Shown: positions 42,890 to 55,700, numbered from the stretch's first letter. The stretch: 64,000 nt of DNA from Camelus bactrianus (GCF_048773025.1 NC_133558.1:17590501-17654500); one strand, 5' to 3'. The notes: generated from the sequence alone by a model not told the origin. Numbers and translations are program-made.

Positions 42890-43690
42890 ACATCCATCCA
42901 ACAATCATTGACTGTTGGTCATGAGCCAAGCAATGTGCTAGGCACTGAGGACACTAACAGTGAATAGGATGGGTGGGATGCTTGGAGTAGTGCCAACCTA
43001 GGAAACACATCCAAGCTTCGATGTCCATACTTGCTATTGAGGCTTCACTATGTAGGCTTGGTTGAGTGAATCACTGACCATCAAGTGATTGAACTCAGTC
43101 TCCAGCCCCTCTCTTCCTGAGTCAAGCTGACATCACAGAGCTCAAAGACCCAACCCCCTATTTACATGATTGGACTTTCTGGCTTGGTGACTCACCATGT
43201 GTCCTTTCCTTAGAATAAACTATCAGATGCAGTCCACTGAGAATAACACTCTTAACACTCAGGAAACTCCAAGAGTTTAGGTGATTTTCCAGGAGCCTGG
43301 ACAAAAACCAGATCTCTTACTACACAGTTTGAGAAAGAACATCAAGGGCAAAGAACTAGGGCGCAAGTGGGTTTGGGATAGTACCAGAACAAAAAGGTCA
43401 GAGCAGCCAAAGGATGGTAGGAGAAAGAGTGGGCAGGCCAGAGAAATAGGGAGAGCCAAATCAGGGTGGATGCTTGTGTTTTTTTCTAAGTAGAATGGGA
43501 AGCCATTGTATGATTTTAAACAAGGAAGTAACATAATGATCGCCTTTTAAAACAGATTACTCTGAATGCTCTACAGAGAATGAATTCTTCAGGGCAAGAG
43601 TAGAAGGAAGATCACTTAGGAAACCATTTCAGTAGATCAGGCAAGAGTCCAGGTTTGGACTTATGGTAATGTTAATGGAGGTGGAGTGAA
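42890..43690 (+). repeat. Ancient interspersed repeat copy
   Basis: ATCCATCCAACAATCATTGA, CAATGTGCTAGGCACTGAGG, AATGGGAAGCCATTGTATGA, AACAAGGAAGTAACATAATG and TTTCAGTAGATCAGGCAAGA of the module. Confidence 0.6.
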
Positions 43691-44224
43691 TTGGACAGAT
43701 TTGGAAATATGTAATTATATGACTATCTATGCTATATACCTTATTCAGATTTTGTGAATTGTTCCAATAATACCCTTTATATTAAGAGAATACCTAAGGT
43801 CATGCATTGCTTTCAGTTTTCCTTTCTCTTTAGTCAGAACTAAATAAAGAAATCTTAAGTCTTTCTTTATATTTCACATTACCATTTTTGAAGAGTACTG
43901 GCCACTTATTTTGTTGAACGTTCCTCAGTTTGGGTTTGTCTGATGTTTCTTCATGATTTCATTCAGATTATTTGTTTGGGGCAGGAATTACTCAGAAATG
44001 ATGTTCTTCTCAGGACCTCATATAAAGAGATACATTCTGTTAATTAGCCCCACTACTGGCCATTATAACTTGGGTCACTTGGCTAAGTTGGTGTCTGCCA
44101 CATGTTCTCCACCATAAAGTTACTGTTTTACCCTTTGCAATTAGTATATTTTTTGTGGGGGGTGGATATTTGAGGTTATGTAAATATCCTGTTACTCCTC
44201 AAATTTTCAGCCATGAATTTTGGC

Positions 44225-44535
44225 ATCTGTGGCAGACAGGCTAGTAATCCCCCTAAAAAGTCAATATCCTAAGCCGTTACACTTATGACTGTGGTACATT
44301 ACATGGCAAAAAGGACTTTGTGGGTGTGACCAAGCTAAGGATGCTGAGCTGGACAGGGCATCCTGGATTATCTAGGTAGACCCAGTGAAACCATAGGGGG
44401 CTTTATAAATGAAAAGCAGGAGGGTTAGAGTCAGAGGAGACACAACAACAGAAGTAGAGGTTAGAGATAGAAAGATTGGAAGATACTATGCTACTGGACT
44501 TGAAGTTGGAGAAATGCGTAGCCTCTAGAAGCTGG
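44225..44535 (+). mobile_element. Old MaLR-like LTR fragment
   Basis: ACATGGCAAAAAGGACTTTG, CATCCTGGATTATCTAGGTA and GAAAGATTGGAAGATACTAT resemble MLT1-group LTRs in forward orientation. Confidence 0.6.
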
Positions 44536-45003
44536 TGTTGGGTACGCTAATCCAAAACATGGCACCTTGGCATATTTAATATCTCAAGATGAAGGAATTT
44601 GAGAAAACTACAGAAGAAGGAAGGTCACTGCGACCTCCCCCTTCTCACCTATTTTCCCTGAAAGTAGGAAATAAATATCCCATATGGAATGTACCCTTCC
44701 TGTATCAGGCGATAGGGAGACCTCCTTATCACCAGAGAGATGGCTGAATAAACAAACCTCGTTACTTCTTCACCATTTACTACCCTTAACCCAAGCCCCT
44801 TCATCTTGTCCATTTTTCCCAAATGTATTGTTCCTTCGCCTAAAATGTAGTAAAGCTTCCTAGCTTCCTGCTGTGGTCATTTCTTTGTGTCTTTACTCTC
44901 TTGTGAGGGCTCTCATGTACATGCAGAAATTCAACAAAACTTGCATGCTTTTCTCCTGTCTTTGTCAGTTTAATTTTCATACCCAGCAGGGAACCTCAGA
45001 GGG
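44535..45003 (+). mobile_element. LTR fossil, family uncertain
   Basis: GATGGCTGAATAAACAAACC, GTAGTAAAGCTTCCTAGCTT and a closing segment TTTCATACCCAGCAGGGAAC look like the R/U5 end of a retroviral LTR. It is directly followed by an L1 fragment. Confidence 0.5.
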
Positions 45004-45007
45004 TGGT

Positions 45008-45240
45008 TTTTTATTTATTTATTTTTATTGAAGTATAGTTGCTATACAATACTATATAAGTTACAGGTGTACAATATAGATATTCACAGGTTTTAAATGT
45101 TATACTCCATTTATAGTTATTATAAAATATTGGCTATATTCCCTGTGTTGTACAATATATCTTTGTAGCTTATTTTATACTTAATAGTTTGTTCTTCTTA
45201 CTCACTTACCACTATATTGCCCCCCTTCCCCACTAGAGAG
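45008..45240 (-). mobile_element. L1 3' end fragment
   Basis: TTTTTATTGAAGTATAGTTG, TTCCCTGTGTTGTACAATAT and CTTATTTTATACTTAATAG in reverse orientation; abuts the right end of an old LTR. Confidence 0.82.
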
Positions 45241-45289
45241 TTGTGTTTTAATATGATAGCACTGCATTTCTAGGAGCCAGTTTCTACAC

Positions 45290-45600
45290 TGGGTAGTTAT
45301 TGCTGGTTAACAAATCACCCTAAGACTTACTGGCTTAAAATAACAATTATTTATTATTGTTCGTTTGTTGGGGTGTCAGCTGATTGTGGCTGATCTAGTC
45401 CTGGGCCCAGCTGAGCTTTTCTACTTCAAGCTGCAGTAGCTAAGCAGCTCAGCTTCTCATGACAGGACTATGATTGACTGGGGCAACTGTTCCGCTTGTC
45501 TCCTATCCTCCTAAGACTAGAGGAATGATCAGATCAGTTTCTTCTTATGACAGTTCCTGGGAGTTTCTCATTGTAAAGAAGGCAAAACTTTACCTCTTGC
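45290..45600 (-). mobile_element. Old MLT1-like LTR fragment
   Basis: TATTGCTGGTTAACAAATCA and ACTGGCTTAAAATAACAATT resemble the reverse-oriented 3' end of MLT1-group LTRs. Confidence 0.5.
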
Positions 45601-46899
45601 CATCTTAGGTTTTCAGCTGGGACTCTTTAACAAAAAGGCAGATTAACAAGAAAAAACAAATAGCTTACTAACAGTGCACATCATGTGGGAGAAACCTTAA
45701 ATGAAGAATAATTCAAAGCAGTGGTTTTAAACTTTGGCTTATATAGCACCTTCAACAGACAACAGTAAATTTGCAAAGAAATGACAGGACAAAGAAAAGT
45801 AGTTTTAGGCTTCCAAGGGCAGCAAACTGTGGGAAGGTAACTATATGGTAGGAAACTAATAGAGCAAGGTCTGTTTGCAGATTCCTCTGGTGCCTCTCTG
45901 GGCTAACAAATGCTGCTTCTTAAATTGCTTTCAGTTCAAAATAATTTTTATGACAAAGTGTCATGTTTGGGAGTGGCATAATCTGCCACCTTTCATCACC
46001 TAAACTTTCTGTGGCATTTTGTTTTACCTCCCTTTCATCTAAGACCGATTCTCTGCTCAGTGGTTGTAACATGCCTCAGACTTCCCCCTTTGGGCAAAAT
46101 TTTTATTTTGGAAATGAATTGGGGGTTGGGGAAACAGAGAGAGGGGATGAGTTTGATTCCTGGTAAGTTATACTATGTCAGGCTGCTCATCAGGAGTGTC
46201 TGCGCCTTGTGGGATTTAAACCTTAGACATGTGCTTGGATCCCATGCTCTTTACGATGACTTCCAGTCAAGAGTCATCCTAATATGATTCTAGATTTTTT
46301 AAAGTTGGAGGGGACTTTAAAGGTTATAAAACCCCAAATACCTTTAGATCTGAAGGAAAAAGTAGGCTCTGATTGACAAAGAACAAGCCTGCCAGTGGCT
46401 GTGATATTCTTTACTTAAACATTTCACAGACACCAACATCAGATAAGGCCATTCTGTGATTGTAATAGAGACAAAAACAAATCCACTCTGTGATCACGTC
46501 AGCACACAGACCAAACACTACCATGCAAACCACAAAAATGACCATACACCTCCCTCTCTCAGCTACTGCAGTAGCTTCTTTACCAATTACAATTTTAGCC
46601 CACTCTGTTCCTCCATTTCCTAATAAAAATTGCTGAAATATTCAATCATATAATGGTCCCCTGCTTTCTGATGGCACCCATCCAGAGCAAACTCTTCCTT
46701 CTTTAGACCTCCCCCAAATCACCCAACACAAGCCTAAATCCTGTAAGTTCCTCACACTTATTATAAGCACCCTCCCACCTCCCAACCACCCATGGTGAGT
46801 GAATCACGCTGCTATAACAAAGACCAACAAATCCAGCTTGGTTCAACAACAGGTGGGCTTTGGCTGGTGGCCTTCGATGTGGTCACAGGCAAGTCAGAA

Positions 46900-48620
46900 G
46901 CCCATTATCAGTCTCTGGTACTCACTCCCATCCACCCCAAATTTGGCCCTAGACTTTCAGTTCCCTGGATACAGCAACATCTCTTAGTATCTCAAGCCAA
47001 GAGGAACTTCCTACTGATTTCTCAGAACAAAAATTGTAACAAGAAGTATTCCTTGTTCATAATTTATTGATAATGTTTCCGTAATCAAGTATTCACAGAA
47101 GAGAACAGTCACTCCATTGTGTGTTTCATGCACACATTCCATCCTCCTCCCCACATCTTTAACTCAAATCTTAACTGGTTTAGTTCCATTTATTTTCCAA
47201 AGAAACTCATAAAAGAGCTTGGAGAATTCTGGGGTTCTCCGCATTGTTCTATAAACAGGAATTTGCATCTCTTATAAAACCTCTCTGTTACTACAGAATG
47301 AAAAAAAGTACAGTTGCATATAGGTCAATGGCTTTTCATTTCTCTGGGACTCTGAACTCCTATCTCCCAGGGATTCAAAGCCTCAGGAAACACAAAATGA
47401 AAACTACTGACATCATTTCACAGACAAGGATGAAGAGAAGAGAGATGGTGGTAAATTGCCTCAGCATTCTCCTTAGGAGACATACAGATCTCTTGCAATG
47501 TAACCATAAAATTAACTAACCCATTTCTCCTTCCCCAAGAAAGTTGAAGGCACACTAATCTGTAGCTGATAATTGGGAAATAAGTTGGTATGGGGGTGGG
47601 GTGGGGGGAGGGCATGGTAGGGACTGGAGGCTAGGAGTGGAGACCAGGTGGCAGGCTGAAAAATGTCTTCTCCTGAGGACATCTGACAGTCCCTACCATG
47701 GTGTTTCATTTCTTTGGAGAAAAAGAGATGCCTTCTGAACCTCTCACGTTCAATGACTCTGTCTTCTCTCTCTCCCGATCCCTGACTCCCCTCATTCCCA
47801 CCCTCCTACCCCGTGGTTGCCTGCATACACTTCCTATTGGTGTTCATCTAGAAGAGCCTCAGCCAATGAAGGACTGGACTGGGGATAAATCCTTCTGTTT
47901 TCTCATCCCTTGGTGACAATTCTGAACTGAGTAGTTCTCAGTTCCACATAATTCCTCAGAGAGGCCCTAGCAAGATGGATCCCAGGTGCCCACAACAGTA
48001 ATCCAGGTGTTATCACACTCTTTATGGGTTCTTCCCTGTCTTGGTTCCTTACTTCCCCACCGTGTTTTCTGGGATTTCCTCCCAAATAAATTACTCTCTT
48101 CCAAATCTGTGTCTCAGGATCTGCTTCGGGGGGAGGAAGGGAACTCCAACTATGACAAGGTCTGATGAGGGAACATAGAGTGACAGCTATAATAGGAGGA
48201 AAACAAGGTGAAGTCAGACCAATAATGAATTCACGGCCTGCTTCTAAAATTCTAAACTCTTTATTTTCATGTTTTCTAGAGCCTGTCCTCCAAAGGGTGA
48301 AGTAGTCCTGCTTTGCAGGGCTCTGCCCCACCAGGTAGTAGGAAGAGGGTACAATGGGGTAGATTCCAGGAAGAACTCAGAGTGGTCCACACAACCCTGA
48401 TCCCTTTCCTGAATCCTCCTATTTCTCCCTTACTCAATCCAACCTCTATTTATTGGCTCCCATAAGTTCCCTGCCTGCCCCTCTTTGTTCCAGGAACTTT
48501 CCATTTCAAAAGCATTTCCAAGAATATAACACAGCGATATCACCATTCAACCAGACCTCAGCCTCTTACTCCCTGAGCTTCACATTTAACCTCCCTCCAC
48601 TCCCACTAACCCTTCTTCTA
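46900..48620 (+). pseudogene. Decayed duplicate of the 3' part of BTN1A1
   Basis: The sequence runs collinear with BTN1A1 intron 4 through 3' flank (about 56800-59050), with many substitutions. Landmarks: CAAGCCAAGAGGAAC against CAAGCCAGTAGGAAC; a 21-nt exon remnant at 47201-47221 (AGAAACTCATAAAAGAGCTT); a 27-nt exon remnant at 47297-47323 in which TGG has become TGA; CAGGGATTCAAAGCC against CAGGGATCCAAAGTC; TTCTTTGGAGAA shared before the B30.2 acceptor; and GCATTTCCAAGA plus GTCTCAGCCTC/ACCTCAGCCTC in the 3' flank. Both splice sites around the 21-nt remnant are lost. The B30.2 exon is not recognisable, and the interval is about 0.5 kb shorter than in BTN1A1. No Ig or transmembrane exon is seen upstream. 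It is an old tandem copy, far more diverged than the active gene would tolerate. Confidence 0.75.
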
Positions 48621-48714
48621 CATAGAAATCCATAAAATCTTCTCCAGGCCTCTTCACTTCCTTTCTACCCACTCTTCACATATGCACACTCTGCTGCATT
48701 ATAATGCACATAAT

Positions 48715-49195
48715 TTCTTTCTTCCAGGTTTATTGAGATATAATTTATACACAGCACTGTATGAGTTTAAAATGTACAGCATAATAATATGACTTACATG
48801 TATCATGAAATGATTACCACAATAAGTTTAGTGAACATCGTCATCTCATATAGATACAAAAAAAAAAAAAAAAAAGAAAACAGGTTTTTTTTCCTTGTGA
48901 TGGGAACTCTTAGGATTTACTCTTTTAAAAGCTTTCATATATAACATACAGCAATGTTAATTATATTAATCATGTTGTACATTACATCCCTAGTATTTAT
49001 TTATCTTGTAACTGGAATTTTGTTCCTTTTGACTATCTTCATCCAATTCCCCCTCTCCCCTAATCCCACTTCTGATAACCACAAATCTGATTTCCTTTTC
49101 TGAGCTTGTTTATTTGTTTGTTTGTTTTGAAGTGTAACTGACCTACAACACTATTTTAGTCCACGTTGTACAACATATTGATTAAATATTTCTAT
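48715..49195 (-). mobile_element. Old L1 3' end fragment
   Basis: Reverse orientation: GTTTATTGAGATATAATTTA, ATGATTACCACAATAAGTTT, CATCCAATTCCCCCTCTCC, then a second short L1-like end near 49125. An internal A-run lies at 48858-48878. Confidence 0.7.
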
Positions 49196-49619
49196 ACATT
49201 ACAATGTGATCAGAATTCTGATCCTGTCTAGACCTAAATCAAAATCTGCTTTTTAGTTAGATCCTCCAGTGAAGCATATACTCACCTAAGTGCTGCTCTG
49301 GGAGGGATGTGGGTGGGAAGGGGATGTCATAGCACTAATAAATTATCTGGGATGTCTGACTATGGAAACTATACTGAGATGCTGTTAAAGGGATGGGGAA
49401 ATCTGTGATGGGAACACAGAAAACCAAACAAAGGAAATAAGGTGAATCATTTAACTCCCTCCCTCCCCCATTCCCCCAAAACACAAAAAGGTGTACAGGA
49501 AAAGAAGTGTAATCCCATATGATACTTAGGCTCCATAAAAATATTGCCACATAACCATAGTATTGGAAACATTGAACTAAAGTGATATATTTCTATTGTT
49601 GATATACAAGAATAGTATT

Positions 49620-50125
49620 AGTAGTCAGAGTTCCCCAGAGAAACAGGACCAGGAACTGTATCTATATATACAGATATGTAGAAGGAGATTTATTATGAGG
49701 AATAAGCTTATGTGATTATGGAGACAAAGAAGTCCCATGATCTGCCCTCTGTAAGCTGGCAGCCCGGGAGAACTGGTGGTGCGGTTCCAGTCCAAACTCA
49801 AAGGCCTGAGAATCAGGGGAGCCATTGATGTAAGGCCAGGTCAGAGTCCAAATGCTGGACCAGAAATGCAAATGTTTGAGCCAGGACATAGGAGTCCCAG
49901 CTCAGGCAAAGAGTAAATTCACCCTTCCTGCATCTTTTTGTTCTATTCAGGCCCCCAGTGGGTTGGTTGATGCCCACCTGCATTAATGCATCACTCAGTC
50001 TACTGATTCAAATGCTCATCTCTTCCGGAAACATTTTCACAGACACACCTAGAACTAATGTTTTACCAGCTACCTGGGCAGCCCTTAGCCCAACCAAGTT
50101 GACTTAAAATCAACCATCACAATAA
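49620..50125 (-). mobile_element. Old ERVL/MaLR-type LTR
   Basis: GAGTTCCCCAGAGAAACAGG at the left and CCAAGTTGACTTAAAATCAACC at the right, with TTTTTGTTCTATTCAGGCCC inside, match a widespread mammalian LTR (MLT2-like by memory) in reverse orientation; nearly full length. Confidence 0.6.
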
Positions 50126-51596
50126 TTAAATCATCATTGATCATAGCAGGGCATGGAAAAGTAGTATCTGAAAATGGATACACCAAGAAACAGCAACATA
50201 AATACGTTACTGTCTAGAGAAATCTCCAGATAAATACCAGATAAAACAACGAAGTATTTGAAGAGGCTGTTTCTGGAGAATGAGGAATAGTGTGGAAGTA
50301 GTACTGGTGCTTTTCTTAAAAGCTCTTTATACTAATGTTTTTTTAAAAGAAACTTCATTATGTGGATTGTTTTGACAGAATAAAAACTAATTTTAAAAAG
50401 AGGAAGAGCAAGTGGTTGCCTCAGTAAAATGCTGATGGGCATCAAGTAAGATGAGGCTGAGTGTAATCATTGGACCTAACTAGTTTATAATATTGGAAAA
50501 TTTGAATCGAGTGTGGCAAATAGGCCGGTGTGGGGGGTAGGGGAGGAGACAAGCCCTGACGGTTTGTCATTAGATTTGCTCTTATACGGAGCACATTTTT
50601 CAGCCCAAATGATTTCATGTCTAAGAGGAAGGAATTTATATTTCTCTTCTCCAGTGGACCTTGGAATAGCAAAAACTTCCTCAGAGCAGCCCCACTCACA
50701 AAAGCATCGGGGAGCCATGAGAAGCGGGGGCATCTGGAATCTCTGTTCCCTGATTGAGCGTGGAAAATTCAGAGATCCTGCCAACAACTGTCCAAAACTG
50801 TTGGCTTCTGTCAAAATGACTCCTCGATGCCACATGATAGCTCAAGTTCATTTGCTCCCTATTCTCCTGCCCCTTCCTTTTCAGTCTTGCTCCCTTGGGT
50901 ACAAGTAAAACCTCTTCCCCACCAAAAAAATTCCTATGAGATATTTTGACAATGTAGAGCAAAGGACAGAAGCCTAATCAGAGTAGGGTGGAGGAGAAGA
51001 AACTCACTATCTGTGATATTTTTGAAAGTTAAGCATGAACAGGAGCTGAGAATGAGGCAGACTCATTTCAAAATAGGAAAGCCAAGAACTGGTTGATTTG
51101 ATTTAAGCTGCAGATTCTACTCCTGTCTATAAAGATGTCAGAGAGTATGAACTCAAAGAGCTCAGTTTACAAGAGGAAGAGAGACTTGGAAACAAAAGAC
51201 AAGAAAAAGCCACATCTGCTTCTCAGAGTAGAATTCAGGTCAGGTTTGTGCCAGCAGAGAGGGACCAGGAAGCTGTCCGTGTCACAGGATAAACCTGGTC
51301 CATCCTCCTGGAAAGTCAATTTCACTTGGAGGGGGCAAAGTCTAGCCATTATGAGTGACTTCTACTTTTTAAAAATATCTTCCCTTTTTGATTTTTAGTT
51401 TTTACTTTTCCATAGCAATAAGGGGTTTAGCCCCAAACAAGGAATTGCAGGTCTCATGAATTACTTTTAAGGAGGTAGCTTTGGCAGAAAGGCAACACTG
51501 AGATCCTGAAAACTGAATCACACACATGCATTCCCAGCCTAGCTTTCATTTTTCAACTCACATAAATAATAACAGAATAGTAACTTCCCCTCTCCT

Positions 51597-51745
51597 AAGT
51601 CCCTAGTATATGACAATCACTTAACATGCTTAATTTTCTGTAATCCTCCCCACACCTTTCCATAGAAGAGGTTATTACCAATCTTCCCAATTTAGAGATA
51701 AAAAGAACTGAGGCCTGGAGAGGTGAATGAACTGGCCCAAAGCCT
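51597..51745 (+). repeat. MIR SINE
   Basis: TATATGACAATCACTTAACA, GGTTATTACCAATCTTCCCA and AACTGAGGCCTGGAGAGGTG match MIR. Confidence 0.72.
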
Positions 51746-52702
51746 TATATCTTATTTTAGAAAGGTTTTCTTGAATCTTCTTTCTTTTTTGCTCTGTCCC
51801 CTTCTGTTTAGCCAGGGTCATCAAGGTATATCCTGATTTCTGAACTGAAGACCACAAATCCACAGACCCTTCATCCCTCTGGAAAACTGTTTTTTTGTTT
51901 TGTTTTGTTTTGTTTTCCAAAGTAAATGCATCAAGGACCCGGAGGCAGGCTTTTGTGAGAGCACTTCCCCCTTCCTTCTCCTGCTGGCCTTTAACTTTCA
52001 CCCCTGGGGCCAGAACCCGCTTTCTCAGTTGGTAGCAGAGTCTCCTTGTGGCTTTTCCTCCAGCATCAGAGGTGGGTAACTGGGCTCACTCTCACCCCTT
52101 GAGAGAGCCAGAAGCCAGGAGAGGACTTTCTCTCCCTCTGGCTCCTTCCCCCTTTACACGAGGCCCTCTGCTCTTCAAGCCCTTTAATTCTCTTCAGCTC
52201 CCCTTTCTTGTTCCCTCTCCTCCTGACCTTTCTTCTTTTTCCCTCCAGCTCATGCCCCTGGTCTCCATCTCTGCCTCCATCACTTTTTCTTTATTATCAT
52301 TGTTAAAAGCAAATACCAAATTATTGTATTTGAAAGCAGAGGGATTTTTAGGGCAGTGCTTCCAAGATTTGTCCATTTATATGCAACCCATTAATGGGTA
52401 CTATGCCTCCCAATTCCCTTCTCTTAAGTCTCTTTTGAGGGTTTAGGGCCCATTTTGTTGTTTTATACAGACACTGTAGACTAAACTTAGGATGGTAGGT
52501 GGGCCCTTGCTGACGACAGCATGGACTCAAAGTCCTCACTGTGATGGGAGGTAAGAAGGAAGGAAGCTTCAAGTGCAAATGACTCCTTCCAAGTTGGAAA
52601 GAGGGGCCAGGAGGATGCGGGAGAAGCACTAGACAACACATAGCTACCTCCTATCCCTTCATCTCTCTCCCAGGCTGAAGCTGCTGCCCAGAAAGGCTGG
52701 AG

Positions 52703-52781
52703 ATGGCAGGCTTCCCAAACTCCTGTCTCCTCGGGTCTCTGCTCATCTTCATTCTCCTCCAGCTGCCCCAGCTGGATTCCG
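52703..52781 (+). CDS. BTN1A1: BTN1A1 exon 1: start codon and signal peptide
   Basis: 79 nt ending TTCCG|GTAGGT. Encodes MAGFPNSCLLGSLLIF then ILLQLPQLDS, matching human MAVFPSSGLPRCLL and LQLPKLDS. A leader acceptor CTCTCCCAG ends at 52673, giving 29 nt of UTR before the ATG. Confidence 0.93.
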
Positions 52782-55700
52782 GTAGGTCTCTCCTTTCTCT
52801 CTCTCTCTGGCATGAATGCTAGAAACTTCTCAGTAAATATAAACAATCCCATTTGGTTCTCCTTAGCGACTTCACAAGGGTCCTAAGAGAAATGGGGGGG
52901 AGGAGTCTCCGCCCTTCGGAGGGATCCTGGTCTGTATCGGTCCTCGACTCCCACCTCCACATTCTCACTGACCCTCCTGGTTTTTTGGCAGCCCCCTTTG
53001 AGGTGATTGGACCCCCGGAGCCCATCGTGGTGGTGGTGGGGGAAGATGCCGAGCTGCCCTGTCACCTCTCCCCCAACGCGAGCGCCGAGCGCATGGAGCT
53101 GCGGTGGTTCCGGAAGAAGCTCTCGCCCGCGGTGTTCGTGCGGCGCGAAGCGCGCGAGCAGGCGGGGGAGCAGATGGCCGAGTACCGGGGGAGAGCGACG
53201 CTGGTGGACCACGACATCACCGCGGGGCGCGTCGCTGTGAGGATACATGAGGTCAAGGCCTCTGACGACGGGGAGTACCGATGCTTTTTCAGGCAGGACG
53301 AAAACTACGAAGAGGCCGTCGTGCTTCTGAAGGTGGCGGGTGAGTACGCCGATTCTGACTTTCTCCCGAGACTCCTTGCGGTATGTATTTTCCTCTGAAT
53401 CTGTTACTTTGGAAACCACCAGATTCACCCCCCAAATCCCTTTCAGGTTGGAAGGGGCGGGCAGGCCTAGAGAAGGAGATGAGTAGGAAGGGGGTTTGAG
53501 TTGAGGGTGGAGAAGGAGCAGCGAATTACATTTCTGAGTGAAGTTTTATTTCAATGAGTTCCTGCCTTGTCTTCTCAATTGTAGGATAAGCATTTCCCCA
53601 TGTTATTAATTAAATAAATGTAAGATGTAACGGCTGATGAACATTTCCTTCTATTAGTACATCATAATTGGCTTAAGCAAAGCCTAGAGTTGAACATTTA
53701 AGTTGTGTCTATTTTTCACCATTACATTAAGGCCTTGGTGACAACCCCACTGCATACTTTGAGTCTCAGTGTAGATCAGTAGCCAAGGACTGATTTCCTA
53801 GGTTCATAGGACTTGGCTACTTTTTAAAGGATCTATCCAGGAAAGATTTTGCTTTTGTTTCCTTTTTTTTTTTTTTTTTTTTTTTGCTTCAAGCCAAAAT
53901 TCAGAATGAAACGATAAGAAAAATGGTAAGCACTCAAGGGGATTTTTTTGGGGAGGAGGTAACCAAGTTTATTTATCTATTCTTAATAGCAGTGCTGGGG
54001 ATTGAACCCAGGACCTCGTTTATGTTAGGCACACACTTCCACTGAGCTATACCCTCCCAGCTAAGCATTCAGGAGGAAAGGATGCTTTGAGTTATGACTT
54101 TCCCACTTCCTAGTGAGTGGCTTCAAGCCAATTTCTTTCTGAGCTATATTCTTGCTGGGAAACTAGGGAAGCACCTATCAAACAACTTGCAAGAATGAAA
54201 TACAATGAGACAATGTATGAGAAACTGCTTTGTCAATTCTAAAGGCATTAGATACTTATAAGGTATTATTACTGTGTCTCACACTGCCCTACAATGTATG
54301 ATATACAAGTAAATTGTTTTTCATGTATATATTCAAATAAAGATAAAGTTTGAAAAATACCTGGGTGAAATCCGGGTCCCTGCCTCACAACAGGATGCCC
54401 CGTGTGGCAGCATCATAGATAACAGGGAAGTATCTTAAAGGGTGGCTATAAAACCCTAGAGATTGGATATCATGAAACTGTTGTTACCTTTTATGAGTGA
54501 TAGACACCTATGAGAATCTGCTGAAGGTGGCAGCCCTTTTCATGAAAAGAATACACATTCTCACGTGTATACACAATTTGGCATATGAATTTAAACCAAT
54601 AGTTATGGAGATTTGTTTAAAGAGCTCTTTTCTGCAGCTTGGTGGTTTTCTGTACTTTGTGGAATTGTAAGAAAATAATTAGGCTGAACAGAAAGGAAAA
54701 ACAGCTTCATGTTGTTAATGTTAGAATGTAATTGTGTAGGGGGAAGGTGAAGTTGAAACCATTTAAGAAACTTTCTGAATTGGTATCACAGGTAAAGGAA
54801 ACTTGTCAGCTACAATCTCAGTGCAGAGAACCTCCAATACCCCTTCTCCTCAAGGATATTCCTTCTCTGTTCATCTTTAAATGCTCAGTCTTAGTTCTTT
54901 TCCTACCTGAAGTCTTTTCATAATACTTCCAACTGCAGAGTTCTTGCCCATCTCTGGAGCTCCTAGCCTAGACTTATTAACCCACCCCTAAGCCATCTGT
55001 CTTGCTGTTCCTGCTGATGGGACCAGCACCCCATGTCTGCCCATCAAATTCCTGCCCACATTTCAAACACTAAATCCCAACATGCATCCCTCTCTGATAA
55101 GGTGTATGAAATTCCCTTTATTGATACCTCAGTTTCCTTGTGTAATAAAATATGGAGATGAGTGCCTCTCATTCCCAGTCCCCTTGGGCTTCTCTTTCTC
55201 AAACTGTGTAGTCCTATGGTTATAAGGATCCCAGAAGGGTGTCCACTAAGGGAGTAAAGCCAACTTCTTTCTCCATAGCCTTGGGCTCTGATCCTCACAT
55301 CAGTATGGAAGTTCAAGAGAGTGGAGAGATCAGGCTGGAGTGTACCTCAGTGGGCTGGTACCCAGATCCCCAGGTGCAGTGGAGAACTCCCAAGGGAGAG
55401 GTGTTTCCATCCATGTCAGAGTCCAGGAAACCTGACGAAGAAAGCCTGTTCACAGTGGCAGCTTCGGTGATCATCAGGGACCCCTCCATGAAGAATGTGT
55501 CCTGCTGTATCCGGAACCTCCTTCTCAACCAGGAGAAGGAAGTAGAGATTTCCATACCAGGTCAGTGAAACCAGTGCTGGGTTCCTTTTGGACACAGTTT
55601 CAGGGCCACATCACATGGGACACCTACCCAGCTGGAACCTCATGGCAGAGTTGTCTACTTTCCTCACCTTAAGCTTTCCCCACCTCAACTCCTGCCTGCT

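Larger units (their letters stand above)
39970..46890. other. Intergenic region between BTN2A and the BTN1A1 relic
   Basis: Mostly repeats: one SINE, two ancient repeat copies, three LTR fragments, an L1 end. About 45600-46200 resembles further old LTR or retroviral flank but I cannot assign it. No Ig-domain exon of the relic or of any other BTN is seen. Confidence 0.55.
48620..52673. other. Region upstream of BTN1A1
   Basis: Contains L1, LTR and MIR copies. The stretch 50400-51400 is repeat-poor by eye, with open frames of 60-131 codons on both strands and no recognised product. A lactation-responsive promoter would be expected at the right end; no convincing TATA box or STAT5 site stands out. 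Confidence 0.5.

Noticed and set aside
50485-50962. Overlapping open frames of 85-131 codons near 50.5-50.9 kb
   Set aside because: Frames occur on both strands with no family resemblance and no exon borders; insufficient to call a gene.
52883-53428. 181-codon open frame on the reverse strand over the BTN1A1 IgV exon
   Set aside because: It is the antisense shadow of a CpG-rich exon, where stop codons are rare; the + strand frame is the real IgV domain.
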